This document shows positions 33,601 to 44,807 of a DNA stretch of 64,000 nucleotides, piece by piece (within the stretch, counting starts at the first letter, position 1; the number at the start of each line of letters is the position of its first letter). Origin of the DNA: Augochlora pura (Eukaryota > Arthropoda > Insecta > Hymenoptera > Halictidae); the NCBI RefSeq assembly GCF_028453695.1, contig NC_135778.1:2356001-2420000 (forward strand), written 5' to 3'. Position numbers and translations under genes: made by a program. Below the pieces are notes generated by a model that was given only the letters and a program-made list of their open reading frames with translations, was not told the origin of the DNA and made no database searches.

Positions 33601-34640
33601 GCCCCGAGTTTCTATCACCTCACAGAGGACACGTTCACTCTCGGATTGGGCGAAGCGAGAGGGCCGAGTGACCGGGTTGCGTCCTTCGGGCCGAAGCAAT
33701 TAGCGGATCTGGGATATACTTTCGTTTCGCGCGTGACGCGTCCCACATACGCCCACGCGAGCGCGCGCCGCTGGAAAACGTTCGCGAGGGCAGCGCGCGA
33801 GAGCGCGGCAGGAAAGCGCCTGTGTCGTAATTCGTTTCGTAATAGTCGGCCGCCTATCGGGGACCCTCCTTTGTGCGACGGATGGTCGCGCCAAGGAGCC
33901 GGGAATAAGGAAAAGCAGAGAGAGAGTGTGTGTGTCGCTGGCTACGGGGCGTCTCGAAAACGCGCGTTAGTTACTCTCTCGCGTTCTCGACCACGCTCGG
34001 GACCGATGCCGGCGTGTGGTCGTCGTTCCTGCACAGTTCAGTCACTCTCTCGAGTTCGCACACCGCGGCCTGGCCCCCTCCCGCCCCGCGCACAATCCGC
34101 CGCGCAGCCGCCGCTGTCCTTGTCCATACGCGATCGCCGCGCGTCTCTGTCACGCGCAACGCCGCCGCGGCTCTCGTTCTTAGACGCGAGCGGAACGCGG
34201 GGCGCGAGAGGAGCGAAAGGGAGCGACCACGATCCACGGAGTACAAAGTCCATGCACGCCGCTGGCGGGACGAGGCTGTGTGTGTGTGCGCGCGCGCGTA
34301 CGTGTGAGGGAACGCGCTGGAGTAAGGAAGGGAAGCGCAGCGTGAGTAGCGTGTGTACGCGCGGTCCGCTGCGCATGCGCCGCGACGAGACCGAGAGGCG
34401 GACTGAATGAAGACCCCCACCATCGCCGGATCCGCCGTACACACGCACACACAGAGTACGCCGGCCCGAACCACGTCGCCGCCCTGTTACACGATGCGAC
34501 GGAGAGCGCGCGGCCACTTTCGCGGCACGCCTCGCCGAATTTCGACGGCCGGCCGCCGGTTGAAAGGAAAATCGAGCGAGATCTCGACACCGACCCCTCT
34601 CTCTAAAACGCTGCGGAAACTTGGTCGGACTCGCGGGCCG
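33601..34640. promoter_or_regulatory. GC-rich region with an NRF-1/Ewg palindrome, possible promoter
   Basis: CpG-rich DNA with TG/CA microsatellites. TGCGCATGCGC at 34370-34380 is a perfect NRF-1-type site (bound by Ewg in insects). GCGTGAGTAG at 34339-34348 could be a splice donor. The 254-codon frame at 33646-34410 is arginine/serine-rich and overlaps equally long frames on the other strand, so it is not called as coding. The direction of any transcript is unknown. Confidence 0.35.
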
Positions 34641-34870
34641 ATCGATGACGACGAGGTTGCTTTCAGAACGAATTGGAAATGGTGTCTGATGAGATCTGAT
34701 TGAAAAAGCTTTGTAGCTACAATTTTTACACTTTTTCATTTTGCACTTTTTCATTTGTTTCACAGCTACGTTTATTTGTATTTATTTATTGCTAATTAAG
34801 TACTTGTGTCACTTTTAAGTATTAATAAATTATGGTGACGAATTAAGCTCACGGTGAATATTCGCGAGTG

Positions 34871-35104
34871 TTAACCCTTTGCACTCGAGTGGCGTCTTCG
34901 AAGCGCCAATGAAAAATGTTATATAATTAACTAAATAACGTCGACATTATTAAAAAAGACCTTCCTGTTAAAATCGTAACAGTTTTACGAGTCACAAAAA
35001 ACTCAATTTCACATGCATAAATTATACTAAGTACTATACTACAGCTGGTCAAGATAGCAATTCTTGGATCCGAGCTTAAAATGCTTCCGATTGCAAAGGG
35101 TTAA
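34871..35104. mobile_element. piggyBac-like element (family 1, 234 bp)
   Basis: Termini TTAACCCTTTGCACTCGAGTGG and CCGATTGCAAAGGGTTAA with TTAA on both sides. Its length agrees with the copy at 44576-44807 and it carries the same ACGAGT(C/T)AC(A/C)A block in the middle. Non-coding. Confidence 0.85.
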
Positions 35105-35258
35105 TAATTACATTGCATGTAATTTAATAAACACTATCGTCAATAATTCTGTGTAAATCGAAAGGTAATTTCGATCCTCCGTCATCGAAGTCTAAAAATA
35201 GAAAAATAAATCGAAAAAATCGTGAAACAAAAATTCTGCGATCTCGTCGAGAAAATTC

Positions 35259-35398
35259 TTAACCCGTCGACTTTACGCGTTCCGTTGCCACGCGCATCGA
35301 CACACATACTCCTCGATCGTCTACAAACGGCTTTCGCAACCAAAGGGTTAAGAACGCCGCGTAGCCGTAAAAAGAAAATCATAGCTCCAAGGGGTTAA
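35259..35398. mobile_element. Nested TTAA termini, family 1-like remnants
   Basis: TTAACCCGTCGAC at 35259 and CAACCAAAGGGTTAA ending at 35351 form a 93-base TTAA-bounded unit. A further CTCCAAGGGGTTAA ends at 35398. Together with 34871-35104 this makes a cluster of TTAA elements in about 530 bases. Confidence 0.45.
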
Positions 35399-36829
35399 AG
35401 CGCGAGAGAAGAGAAGGGGGCGGGGAGAGATGGCGGGATCAGGGACAAAGATTCGTTGACCCGCATCGGTGCCGGTCTCGTCGTTCTCTGCCCGACGTCT
35501 GTCTACATTAGCGCAGCGCGTCGGCCTCCACCGCGGCGTCGGAGACGAGGCGCTACGAGAGAGAGAGGAAATTAGAAATTTGCTCGGCGGAGATGGTCGT
35601 AGGATTGTTATTGGATTCGTCACTCTGCGGGCTGCCGAGTAATTGCGCGCGCGGCGCAGTCCCCGTGGTAGGAACAATAGCTCGGGCAGAGTCCCGGCCG
35701 TCGAAAAAAAGAAAAGAAAAAATGAACGGTATTGACCGCCGCCAGCGCCGGATATATCTTCCCTCCGGCGACATCCAACTCTTTCGCGACCAATAAGAAG
35801 AACGGCCGCGTGCGCGCGGACGCGAGCTGAACGCGGGAATCGGCGGGAAGACGAGAGGACGAGACGCGTTCGTCGCCGTGGAAAAATGAAACCGGAGAAA
35901 AGTAGTTGTTTAATAGCTAGGTCTAATAGACCAGGTTAAAAAATTAGCCTATGCCGGCGATGTTGAGGCGAGAAACCACTGACAAGAGAGTAACACGCGC
36001 ACCTGGAAAATGTGCGCGCTAGCCAAGGAAAAATCCCCTTGCACCCGTGAAGGATCATCCAAGGAGAAGACTGTCCCGAAGAGGGAAGTGACCCACTTAG
36101 CCGTCGCGGCTGCAATCACCCTTTCGAGTGATTGGAGGCGCGATGTTGCCACCAACAGGGGCCACGAGAAGGCGAGGTCACCAGCACGAGGCTCGGTCTC
36201 TTGCGGGTCCATGCGATCGCTCGGATGGAAATTAAGCCGCCTCGACACACTATGAACATAGCGCCCGCGAGGTCGCGGCGGCTAGAAGTGTTGGTGATGG
36301 AAAGACGAGTTTAGAAAGAAAGACGGTGATTTCCGCGGAGGAGTTTGAAAGGCGACGATGGAGCGAGTTTTAGCGAGATAAGCGATCCAGGAAGACGCGG
36401 CGCGAACGTGCGTCCATCGGCCGACATATGCCGGCTGCCGTGCGTGCAGCTGCTATATCGTCCTTTGGGTCGGTGGGTGACACGTTTCGCTCGTTGTGCA
36501 CGGCTGTGGTACACACACGCGGGGCACAGCCAATGGGTATTGATTTGTGGAGCGGCCGCGCCGCGCCGCGCCCCCCTCCGGCTCTCGGGACCCCGGCTCA
36601 CCCCTAACAGTCGCGGCGTGTCGGCTCGCCGCTAAACAGAGGCTGGCTGGCTGGCCCCGCTCGCGTACATAGATACAGCCACGAATTCCGCGCGCAAACG
36701 CGGCCAGACGGTCGCATACAATTACGGCTTAGCGTACACCCCCTTGCGCTGCGAGCCTCCTGGCGGTCGCGCGCGCCGCGTCCCACCCTCCTCTGCACAC
36801 GAGCGAGCGAGCGAGCGAGAGAGAGAGAT
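35399..36829. other. No supported gene; GC-rich
   Basis: A minus-strand open frame at 36248-35949 has a balanced, protein-like composition (MDPQETEPRAGDLAFSWPLL at its internal ATG) but no recognised domain and only a weak donor after it. The rest has overlapping low-complexity frames. A (GCGA)n/GAGAG run lies near 36802-36843. Confidence 0.35.
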
Positions 36830-37911
36830 TTGAAGAGAGAGAGTCAGTTCGGAGACCGCTTCCTACCCGGCACACCCCATCTACTGCACAAGGGGGATGA
36901 CTGCAGCCTTTGGGTGGGTCAGGGCCAGAGGGACAGAGAATCGGGGATTCGGCTAGGTCGAGGGGAGGCCGGGAGACCGTTCGAGTTCGTCAAACCTCCG
37001 AGGTCCCTGCACCCTATACACACTCACACACACACACCGGTTGTTACATCACGCACCCTCTCCCGCGGATCCAGGAAATTCCTCCGTTCTGCGGAATGCC
37101 GCCCCGGCCCCGTGGAATCCGTTGATACCCGGTCCACGCGCGCGGCGCTCACGATCGTCCGTTTATCTCCTCCCCGCGATTCGCCCACCCTTCCCTTAAC
37201 GTCCTTCTTTTTCTACCGAATGCATCGCCGCCGTAGGTACCGACCGGGCGATCGATTCGTCCGCTTCTTGGATCGGAGCGTCAGATAATTTGCATTCTAC
37301 CGCGCGGCAGCGACGACGACGACGAGTGGACAGAGTCGTTTCGTAGAAAGGAGTGTAAGTGTATAGTATGGCTGAGAGTGTGTGGTATGTAAGAAGGAGT
37401 GCGCGGTTGTATGAATGTATGGTAATAAGATAACATGAATGCATGGTTGTGTGCGTGAAACAAATGAATGATTGGGATCGTCGATCGGGCGAGGGACAAC
37501 GGAACGTGGTGGACACACTTCTTCGGTGACGCCACGTGGGAACAGACGTTTTGTGTATATCTCCGTAAAATAAAAGTTAATATTATTCCGTTAACCAAGT
37601 TCCTTACAGGAGGACGCGGCTGATGAGAAAAGCGAAGGAGAACCGAGGTGGAAGCAGAAGAGAGCGTAGAAAAGTCTATCGCGGCTAACAAGAAGACGGA
37701 TAACGAACGCAAGGAGATGATTCTGGTCACCTTGCCGGGGCAAGGTAGAGCGCATACCTGGCGGCCCTTTCCTTATAGAGCAAAACGCGTACACGCGCGT
37801 ACCGTATCGCAAGGCCACGGGTGAAACGCACACGGAGCCGAAGGGGTGAACGTTCGCGCGCCGGGGGTGGAGCGGCGAAAGAAAGGCGCGGGGGGGTGCG
37901 GGCCGCGGCGA

Positions 37912-37962
<51 letters not shown>

Positions 37963-39562
37963 ACGGCGACGATGGGAATGGCGCTGGACGTCAGGATAAA
38001 GGATAAAGGATACAGGAGTAGTAAACTCGTCTCTGTCGGAGAACGAGAAAGCGGTAGAGGAAGAGACGTTGCGCGGCGCGCATCGGATGGGGAGGGGGTT
38101 GGAAGAAGCGGGCCGGCGCGGCGCGGCGCGGCGTGGCGTGGCGTGGCGGGGCGGGGGAGAGGGGCGCGCGGCCGAAGTAAACAAGTGGAAGCAGTGGAAC
38201 GGGACGCGGGCACCGGTCAGTGCGCGCGGTGCATTTGGTGCATTCCTGCAGTCTGCGCGCTGTGCTGCGGCACGAGGGAGTGGAACGAGGAGAGCGAGCA
38301 AGCCGGAGCGGATCGGAGCGAGACCGAGAGCGAGCGCGCGCGCGCGCGCGGAGAGGAAGGCGAACGGGATAGAGGGAAACGGAGGACCCGGGAACGGAGC
38401 GAAGGAGAAAGAGAGGCGAGGGCACTGCAACGCGGCACGCCACTTTGGTCCGACGGACGCAAACCGCATTCCCGGCCGTGACCTTCGCTAGGACATCGCC
38501 ACTGCCCCCACCCCCACCCGACACCGCTCTCTGCCCCTTCCACCCCGGCCCGGTCAACGTTTCTGATCCTCCGCCGCCTCTCCCGCGATCCTCTTTCTCT
38601 CTCTCTTTCTTTCTTTCTATCCTTCCTGCTCCGATCCAACCCTCCCTCCGCTGCCGCCTCCTCCTCCTCCGACTCGTTCGCCACCGGCCGACATTTCCTC
38701 CCTCTCTCTGCCGCCTCCCTTTCGCGCTCGGCCCCCGTGTCTTCTCGCTCCCTCGCGGACCAGTCCCGATCGAAGAGCGCGCCGCGGGAGAACAACGCGA
38801 GTATCTCTCCGCCAGCATCCAACGGACAAACGTCTCTTTCTTTGTCGCTTCTTTCCCACCCCGCGGAGGCGCGCGTCTCCGCCGCCACCGCCGCCGCCCG
38901 ATAGTCGCGGCGGACTCTCCATTTGGTCACGAGTTTCCCTCTGCGGAGCTGCCTCGCCTTGCTCTGCGCCTTCCGCGGAAGGAAGGCCGCGCGCGCCACG
39001 AGGTGCGAGACCTTTTTCCGTCCACGAAGCGGCCGCGGCGGCGACTCGCCTCGGAGCGACTAAATCCGTTGGTGACGAACTCTCCGCGCGAATCGTATGA
39101 TTCACGGACTAAATATAGGCCTGTGGAAGGACGGGAGGCCCGCGGCGGCGGGCTCTCTCGGGTTAGCCCTCCGCGTTCGGGGAACTCCCGGCTCGTAAAT
39201 TTCAGCATTTTCACGCGAGCGCCACGCGCCTCTTCTCGAACGAGGACCGGCGCGGCATCGATGCACGCGTTTCCCATTGATCGCGGCGAGATATCCTCTC
39301 GTCTCGATGGAATTCCTATTGCCGCATCTTCCGCCTCGGAAAGAGAGAGATTACCCGCGATTTTTTCTTCTCGCTAGGATCCGCGCGCGGTAACTACCGC
39401 CGCGTGCAAAAACGCCAAGGGATGATGCGAGTATCATCCCTTGATGAAAGAGTATCGCTCGAGAGATCGCTCGTAGAGCGACGAGCAGCGAGCCGGAACA
39501 CGTCGGCGTCCGCAAAGCGGCGCGTCGCGGATTTTCGGGGAAGCCACGCGAAGGAATGAAGC

Positions 39563-39604
<42 letters not shown>

Positions 39605-40616
39605 TCTCTCGGCCGTTTTAATTTCCTGCCGCGGCGCGCCGGCCAAAGACTCCGGGGGACGCGAGAAAGAGAGAGAAGCCGAAGGCTCTAACCGCGTGGC
39701 GGCGGTGGGGCGCGCGGGGGTCGAAGGAACGCGGCCGGCGGACCAACCAGGGCACGGCCCTCAAGAATTTCGGAGACCTCTCCTCGCGCGCCGCGCTCTT
39801 TCTCTAATTTACGAGCGGTCGCCCTGAATTCGAGCAAATATTTGTCCAGCGCGCGTCCGACTAACGGCTGTATATATGAGAGGAAAAGGGTGTGGGCGGC
39901 CGGGGGTGCAGGGACGGGAGAGAGAGGGGGGGGGGGGAGAGAAAACGAGAGCCGACGGTGAACGCTCGAGGATGATCATTCATAATAGTTTCTCGAAAAG
40001 CGTCCCTCTCCCCACCTCCGCGGGTCCCGAATATTTTCCTCTGCGAGAGTTGTATACCTGTCGTCCCGGCTCTCTCTCTCTCTTCTCTCTCTCTCTCTCG
40101 CGCTGCCGCTTTCCATTCCGTCGGCCTTGCATTCGAGCGCCGAAAGAGACTCGCTTTGAAGCAGACCGCCCCGGAGTCTAGCCGGAAGCACCTACTGGAA
40201 AGTATTCAACCGAGAAAGAGAAAGAGAGAGAGAGAGGGAAAGAGAGCGATAAAGAGAGAGAAGAAGGCGAGAGGAGACGAGTACCTGGAAGTCGTGTTAA
40301 CACGCGCTGCTGGACGCTACAAGCCGCTCCAATTAGCATCTTCTTTTTCTCCATCGACTTCTTTCGCCTTCGCCTCTCGCGCCTATACCCGGCTTCCTTT
40401 TCAGCCGGACTCGCGCACACACCGTGGACACACCACCACCACCACCACCACCCGAGCTGCGCGCACCTGTTGAACGGTCACTTCGGGAGACGCTCTCTGC
40501 GCGCGGATACTACACCTCTGTGCCAGGTGTTCCAATACGGATTCTAATCGGTCGTCTCTTTCCCTTCGTTACCGGCCAAGCCACGCTAAACGACCGTTTC
40601 TCTCGTCGCGGTTGTA

Positions 40617-40656
<40 letters not shown>

Positions 40657-40822
40657 GCCGCTTCGACGGGGGAGACCCGCTAATAACCGCCGCGAAACAA
40701 GGGCGGAGTTCGGACGCCATTTTTTTCAAAGGAATACGCGAAACACGTCCACGTGCGCGTAACGCGGCAAACTACGGAACGAAATGGCGACACCGGTCGC
40801 CGGCATGGTATGTGTGCTGTAC
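36830..40822. promoter_or_regulatory. Large GC-rich island with GA/CT tracts, possible promoter/5'-exon territory
   Basis: About 4 kb of CpG-rich DNA with GA or CT tracts at 37915-37957, 38600-38620, 39566-39600, 40070-40100, 40207-40260 and 40619-40653, a CAC-repeat near 40430-40452 and GCCATTTT/AAATGGCG words at 40718 and 40783 resembling Pho/YY1 sites. Frames of 130-310 codons overlap on both strands and are arginine/serine/proline-rich. No splice-supported exon. Regulatory role is inferred from composition only. Confidence 0.3.
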
Positions 40823-40929
40823 AGGGTGTCGAGAAAGTGAGGTTCGAATTTTTAGGATTCACAAGGGGTTGTTGCATTCATTTGGGGTTGTAGAAAATGT
40901 TGATCGAAGGGAGTTGGAAAGGGAATTTT

Positions 40930-41190
40930 TTATAGAGAGAAAATCGACTCTTTTTAGCGAATTTAGATTATTAAAGAAGAATATTTGACAGTAATCTAAG
41001 TGTACACTTTTTCAAAGTTTACCTTTCACTGGGGTAGAAAAAAAATCGATCGATAGGGGTTGAAAATTGAATCTCTTCTAAAAAGAAGATCGACTATTTT
41101 TATCAAATTTACAGAAGAGTACTACACCAGTGTACACTAGAGTAGCTTCTATTTTCCAAATTTCTGTAAGTTTACCTCCCACCCTCTATC
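40930..41190. repeat. Diverged direct duplication, about 146 bp offset
   Basis: GATCGACT-type starts at about 40942 and 41088 are each followed by ATTTTTA(G/T)C(G/A)AATTTA and later by GTGTACAC and AAGTTTACCT. The preceding ACAGGGTGTCGAGAAAG (about 40823) resembles termini of common insect short elements. Confidence 0.5.
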
Positions 41191-42129
41191 TTCCTTCAAT
41201 CGATAAAACAATGATATACGCTAAAATGTAGCTCAATCCGACCAGTGTTTTTCTAGAAAAAAAAAAACAATCTTCCATTTTCCTTCATTCACGTTAAAAT
41301 TCCACGGAAAATATTACAAAATCCAACCTCGCCGACGAGATTTCAAAAATCACGCGCAAGGTCCCACAGCTCGAATCCACGTCATTCCCCGTTTCCCGAT
41401 CAATGAAAACACTCTCCGACACGGCTCGAGGGCTGGGAGGGAGGGACAAAAAAACGTACACAAGAAACCCGATCTCTTTCGTTTCCGAGGTTGTCCAACA
41501 ACGTTTCCTGTCCCCGCCGGGATCGTGGAAATGAAACGTTACGGCGGAAGTTTCCGACGATATTAATCGCATAAACCAGTTCAACGGAATGATAAACGCC
41601 GGTTCTCTTTTTTTTTTTCTTCTCGGAACGGTATTGCGGCACACGGGCAAGTTCGCCGGGAGAGTCGCGCGCGCACGCTTCACTGGCTCATAACGAAAGG
41701 AACAAGCGCTAGCGTGCCCGTATTTTCCTGTTTGCACCTTTCGCGACTCTCTCTCTCTCTCTATCTTGGCAGGGAAACTGACTTCGATGGACGACGCGAG
41801 CGCCTCGGAAAAATATCGGAACACCGCGGAACTTTGATGTTCAATTGCCGAGGGGCTCCTGGGAAAATCGGGTTCGGTGCGAGGCTACCTGGGGAAAGGG
41901 GACGTGAGAACGGTCGCCACCTCTCGGATAGTTTAGGCAATAAGGTGGCCGGGAAAGGGACTATAGTGAGTTATAGTCCATGAAGTATTGGTCCATGTTG
42001 TTAGCTGGACCATATTGTTGTTAATAAAAGAGTGTAGCTTGGAAGAGGAGGCCTGGTTGCCAGAGCTTCGTTTTTATTTGTTGATAATTGGAGAATTTAG
42101 GATCGAATAATTGAGTATTCTCTAATTGT
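41191..42129. other. No gene recognised
   Basis: AT-rich then mixed DNA with a CT tract at 41746-41764. The 176-codon minus-strand frame at 41294-41824 has no recognised domain. Confidence 0.35.
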
Positions 42130-42345
42130 TTAGCAGTTTGTGAATAAAACTGGACAGTTAGGGGAGGCTAGATTATTTAAGGCTTGTTATTCTATTTCTA
42201 TTCTTCTTGCCAAAAGCCGTGAGACTTGAATAATTGCGTCTCCTTTCCCCAAAATGTTTAATCAATTTGCGAATAAAACTGGACAGTTAGGGAAGGGTAG
42301 ATATAATTATTCAAGGCTTGTGATTCCGTTTTCATATTTCTTACG
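42130..42345. repeat. Tandem duplication, 129-bp offset
   Basis: GAATAAAACTGGACAGTTAG occurs at 42142 and 42271, each followed by a GGGAGG/GGGAAGG block, TAGAT, and TTCAAGGCTTGT(T/G)ATTC. Two diverged copies of about 85 bases or more. Confidence 0.75.
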
Positions 42346-42975
42346 GTAATTAGGGAATTTAAAAGCGAGTCGCGATGCTGATATTTTTTAATCGCTAATA
42401 GATCATCATTGCTTCTACCGAATTGAATTATATCAGTTAACCGAGACATCTCACAGAGAAAGGACACATTTTACATTCTTCCCTCATCCTAAAACTATAA
42501 CAAAAGTAAAAACAATTTCATGAAAAATAATTTCATAAATTCCTTAAACAACTACTGCAACAGAAATCCTTACGAAATCTAAATAAATTTAATCTCGTCA
42601 CTTCTACCAACCAACGCTCGCTATTAATTAACAAAATCCCCAACGAAGGGGCAAGAAACGAAGCAAACCATGAAAGTGATTCCCAACTGACAACTACAAT
42701 TCCAACCAAGAAACCGTAAGGTAACAGTTCGAGCCGCCGCTTCCGGTTTCCGCGTGTCCCGCGCGCGCCGTTCCCGATCTTCTCGTTCTCTCTTCAACGA
42801 ACCGATAAAAACGAGGAATTATCGCGGCAGCCCGGGGGCCTAGCTATTTCACCAATTAACGGACTCTATGTCCAGGGCGCGCAGCAACCCCTCGAAATTT
42901 TCTGGCAGGGCCGGCCCCAAAAAATAAAAAAAATAAAAAGCATCGCTAGGGATCGCGAGCAACGCGAGGCAGCCG

Positions 42976-43012
<37 letters not shown>

Positions 43013-44575
43013 AACCCCTCTTCGGGGCCGGGTCCGCTCCCGCTGCGCGAAATACGCCGGCATCCAAATAATTTCGGGATGCGCTCGTGTGAGATATGAA
43101 TGAGAGAGGAGCGGGCGCGCAGCACGGCGTGGCGTTGTTTACCGTCTGGCAGGAACGGGGAGTGGAAGAACGCCGCGTGTGCACCGGCGAAAAACGAGGG
43201 ACGCCGATCCGCGCGGGAACGAGACCCGAACGGAGGGCATGAGAGAGACGAAAGAAGGAGAGAGGAGGAAGAAGTATACGAGAGAAGAGAGAAGGAAAGA
43301 GTATGAGAGAGGAGAGAGAGGGAAAGGGTATGAGAGAGGAGAGAGAGAAGGAAAGAATACAGAGAGGAGAGAGGAAAGAGTATAAAAGAGGAGAGGGAAG
43401 GAGAGCAAAGGAAAGAGCACAAGAGAGGAGCGAGTATGAGCGAGAAGGGAAAAGGGAGAAGGAACGTGAATAAGAGAGAATAAAAGAGGAGGCAGAAGAA
43501 AGAAGAGTAGACGAGAGAAGGAACGCGAATAAGAAAAAAGGGAGAGAAGGAAAGATCATAAAACAGAAGGAGAGAAAGAGGGAGATGAAAGAGAGAAGGG
43601 AAGAGCATAAACGGGAAGAAAAGAGACGGAGAAGCAGACGCCGCGCGGAAGGGCGAGGGAAACAGAAGAGGCACCGCAGCGAAGGATTTAGCAGGGAGCC
43701 TCGAGGAGAGACAAAGAAAGGCTTGGAGCGAGAGAGGAAAAAGACTGGGGGGACCCGGCGAGCACGGGGACCGGGCCCAGGATTCGAAGAAAGAAGAAAC
43801 GGGGAGTCAACGACCGAACGAGAGAGAGAGGAGAGCCCCCGGTTCTCCGCGCGTAGTTGAGGCGCGCTCGAAACCGTCCGCCCCGCCGTCTCGAGCCCAG
43901 CGCCGAACTCCGCTATTACCGATTGATACGCGATCAAGGCCGCCCTCCGAGAGCGCTGGAATTCCTCGCGCCTCCGCAGGTGGTAAAGAAGTCCCCCCCC
44001 CGACGGTCGACGGCGCCACACCCGAGAGAAAATCTCCACCGCCTGACCATCCCCAGGGCCGCGAGATTCGTTTCGCCGTCCGACACCGTAGGAAACTACT
44101 GTTCGACCGGCGCGCGGCACATGTGCCGACGACGTGACTGCTCCTCCATCATAAACTTATCGGTCATCCCCCCCACACCCTTCTCTATAGTTTCTGCATC
44201 CCTATTTTTCGCTTTTTACACCGCCCTTTCTATTTTTTATATTTTCCTTTCTGCTTTATTTTTCCCTTTCTGTCTTTGCACCTATTTTTCCGTCTTTACA
44301 ACTCTTTATCTTTCTATACACCTCTCTTTCTCTTTTTCAACCCCCTTTCTGTCTTTACAATCTTCTTTTCTCTCTTTATACCTATTTTTCCGTTTTTATA
44401 ACTATTTTTCTCTCTTTATACCTATTTTTCCCTCTTTACACCCTTCTTCCTCTCTTTACACCCTTCTTCCTCACTTTACACCTCTCTTTACCATCCTCTT
44501 ACTCTCCTTAACCTCTTAGCCACGACGCATCGCTTTAGTGGCTTAAAATCTCGTTAAAAATCTCTTACTCTCTTT
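42346..44575. other. No gene; purine-strand GA-rich region
   Basis: 42979-43011 is a pure GA tract. From about 43230 to 43640 the plus strand is nearly all purine (GAGAGGAGAGAGAGGGAAAG types). From 44160 to 44500 the plus strand is pyrimidine-rich with repeated CTCTTTA(C/T)ACC units of about 26 bases. The 423-codon minus-strand frame at 42849-44120 is translated simple repeat. Confidence 0.5.
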
Positions 44576-44807
44576 TTAACCCTTTGCACTCGAGTGGTGA
44601 CTCTGAGGCATCATTGCTAATTGCTACATCACGTTCCCAAATAATATTTCTATTATAAAAGCTTACATTTAAAAAATTATTAAAAGTGTAACTGTTTTCG
44701 TATGAGTTACAAGATTCAATTTCAATTGAACATAACCTCTTTACCTTATAAAATGGAAATGTTACTTTAGAATTACAGTTAAAATGGCTTCGAGTGCAAA
44801 GGGTTAA
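44576..44807. mobile_element. piggyBac-like element (family 1, best copy, 232 bp)
   Basis: TTAACCCTTTGCACTCGA and its perfect inverse TCGAGTGCAAAGGGTTAA bound the element, and the TTAA is shared with the target as in piggyBac insertion. It splits a CTCTTTTTAA(A/C) pyrimidine repeat that continues on both sides, so the insertion is recent relative to that repeat. The interior is AT-rich with no coding sequence. Confidence 0.9.

Noticed and set aside
38445..39377. 310-codon frame in the GC-rich island
   Set aside because: No recognised domain; equally long frames on the opposite strand; low complexity.
42849..44120. 423-codon minus-strand frame
   Set aside because: Its long leucine/serine/phenylalanine stretches are translated GA-rich purine repeat; no domain.
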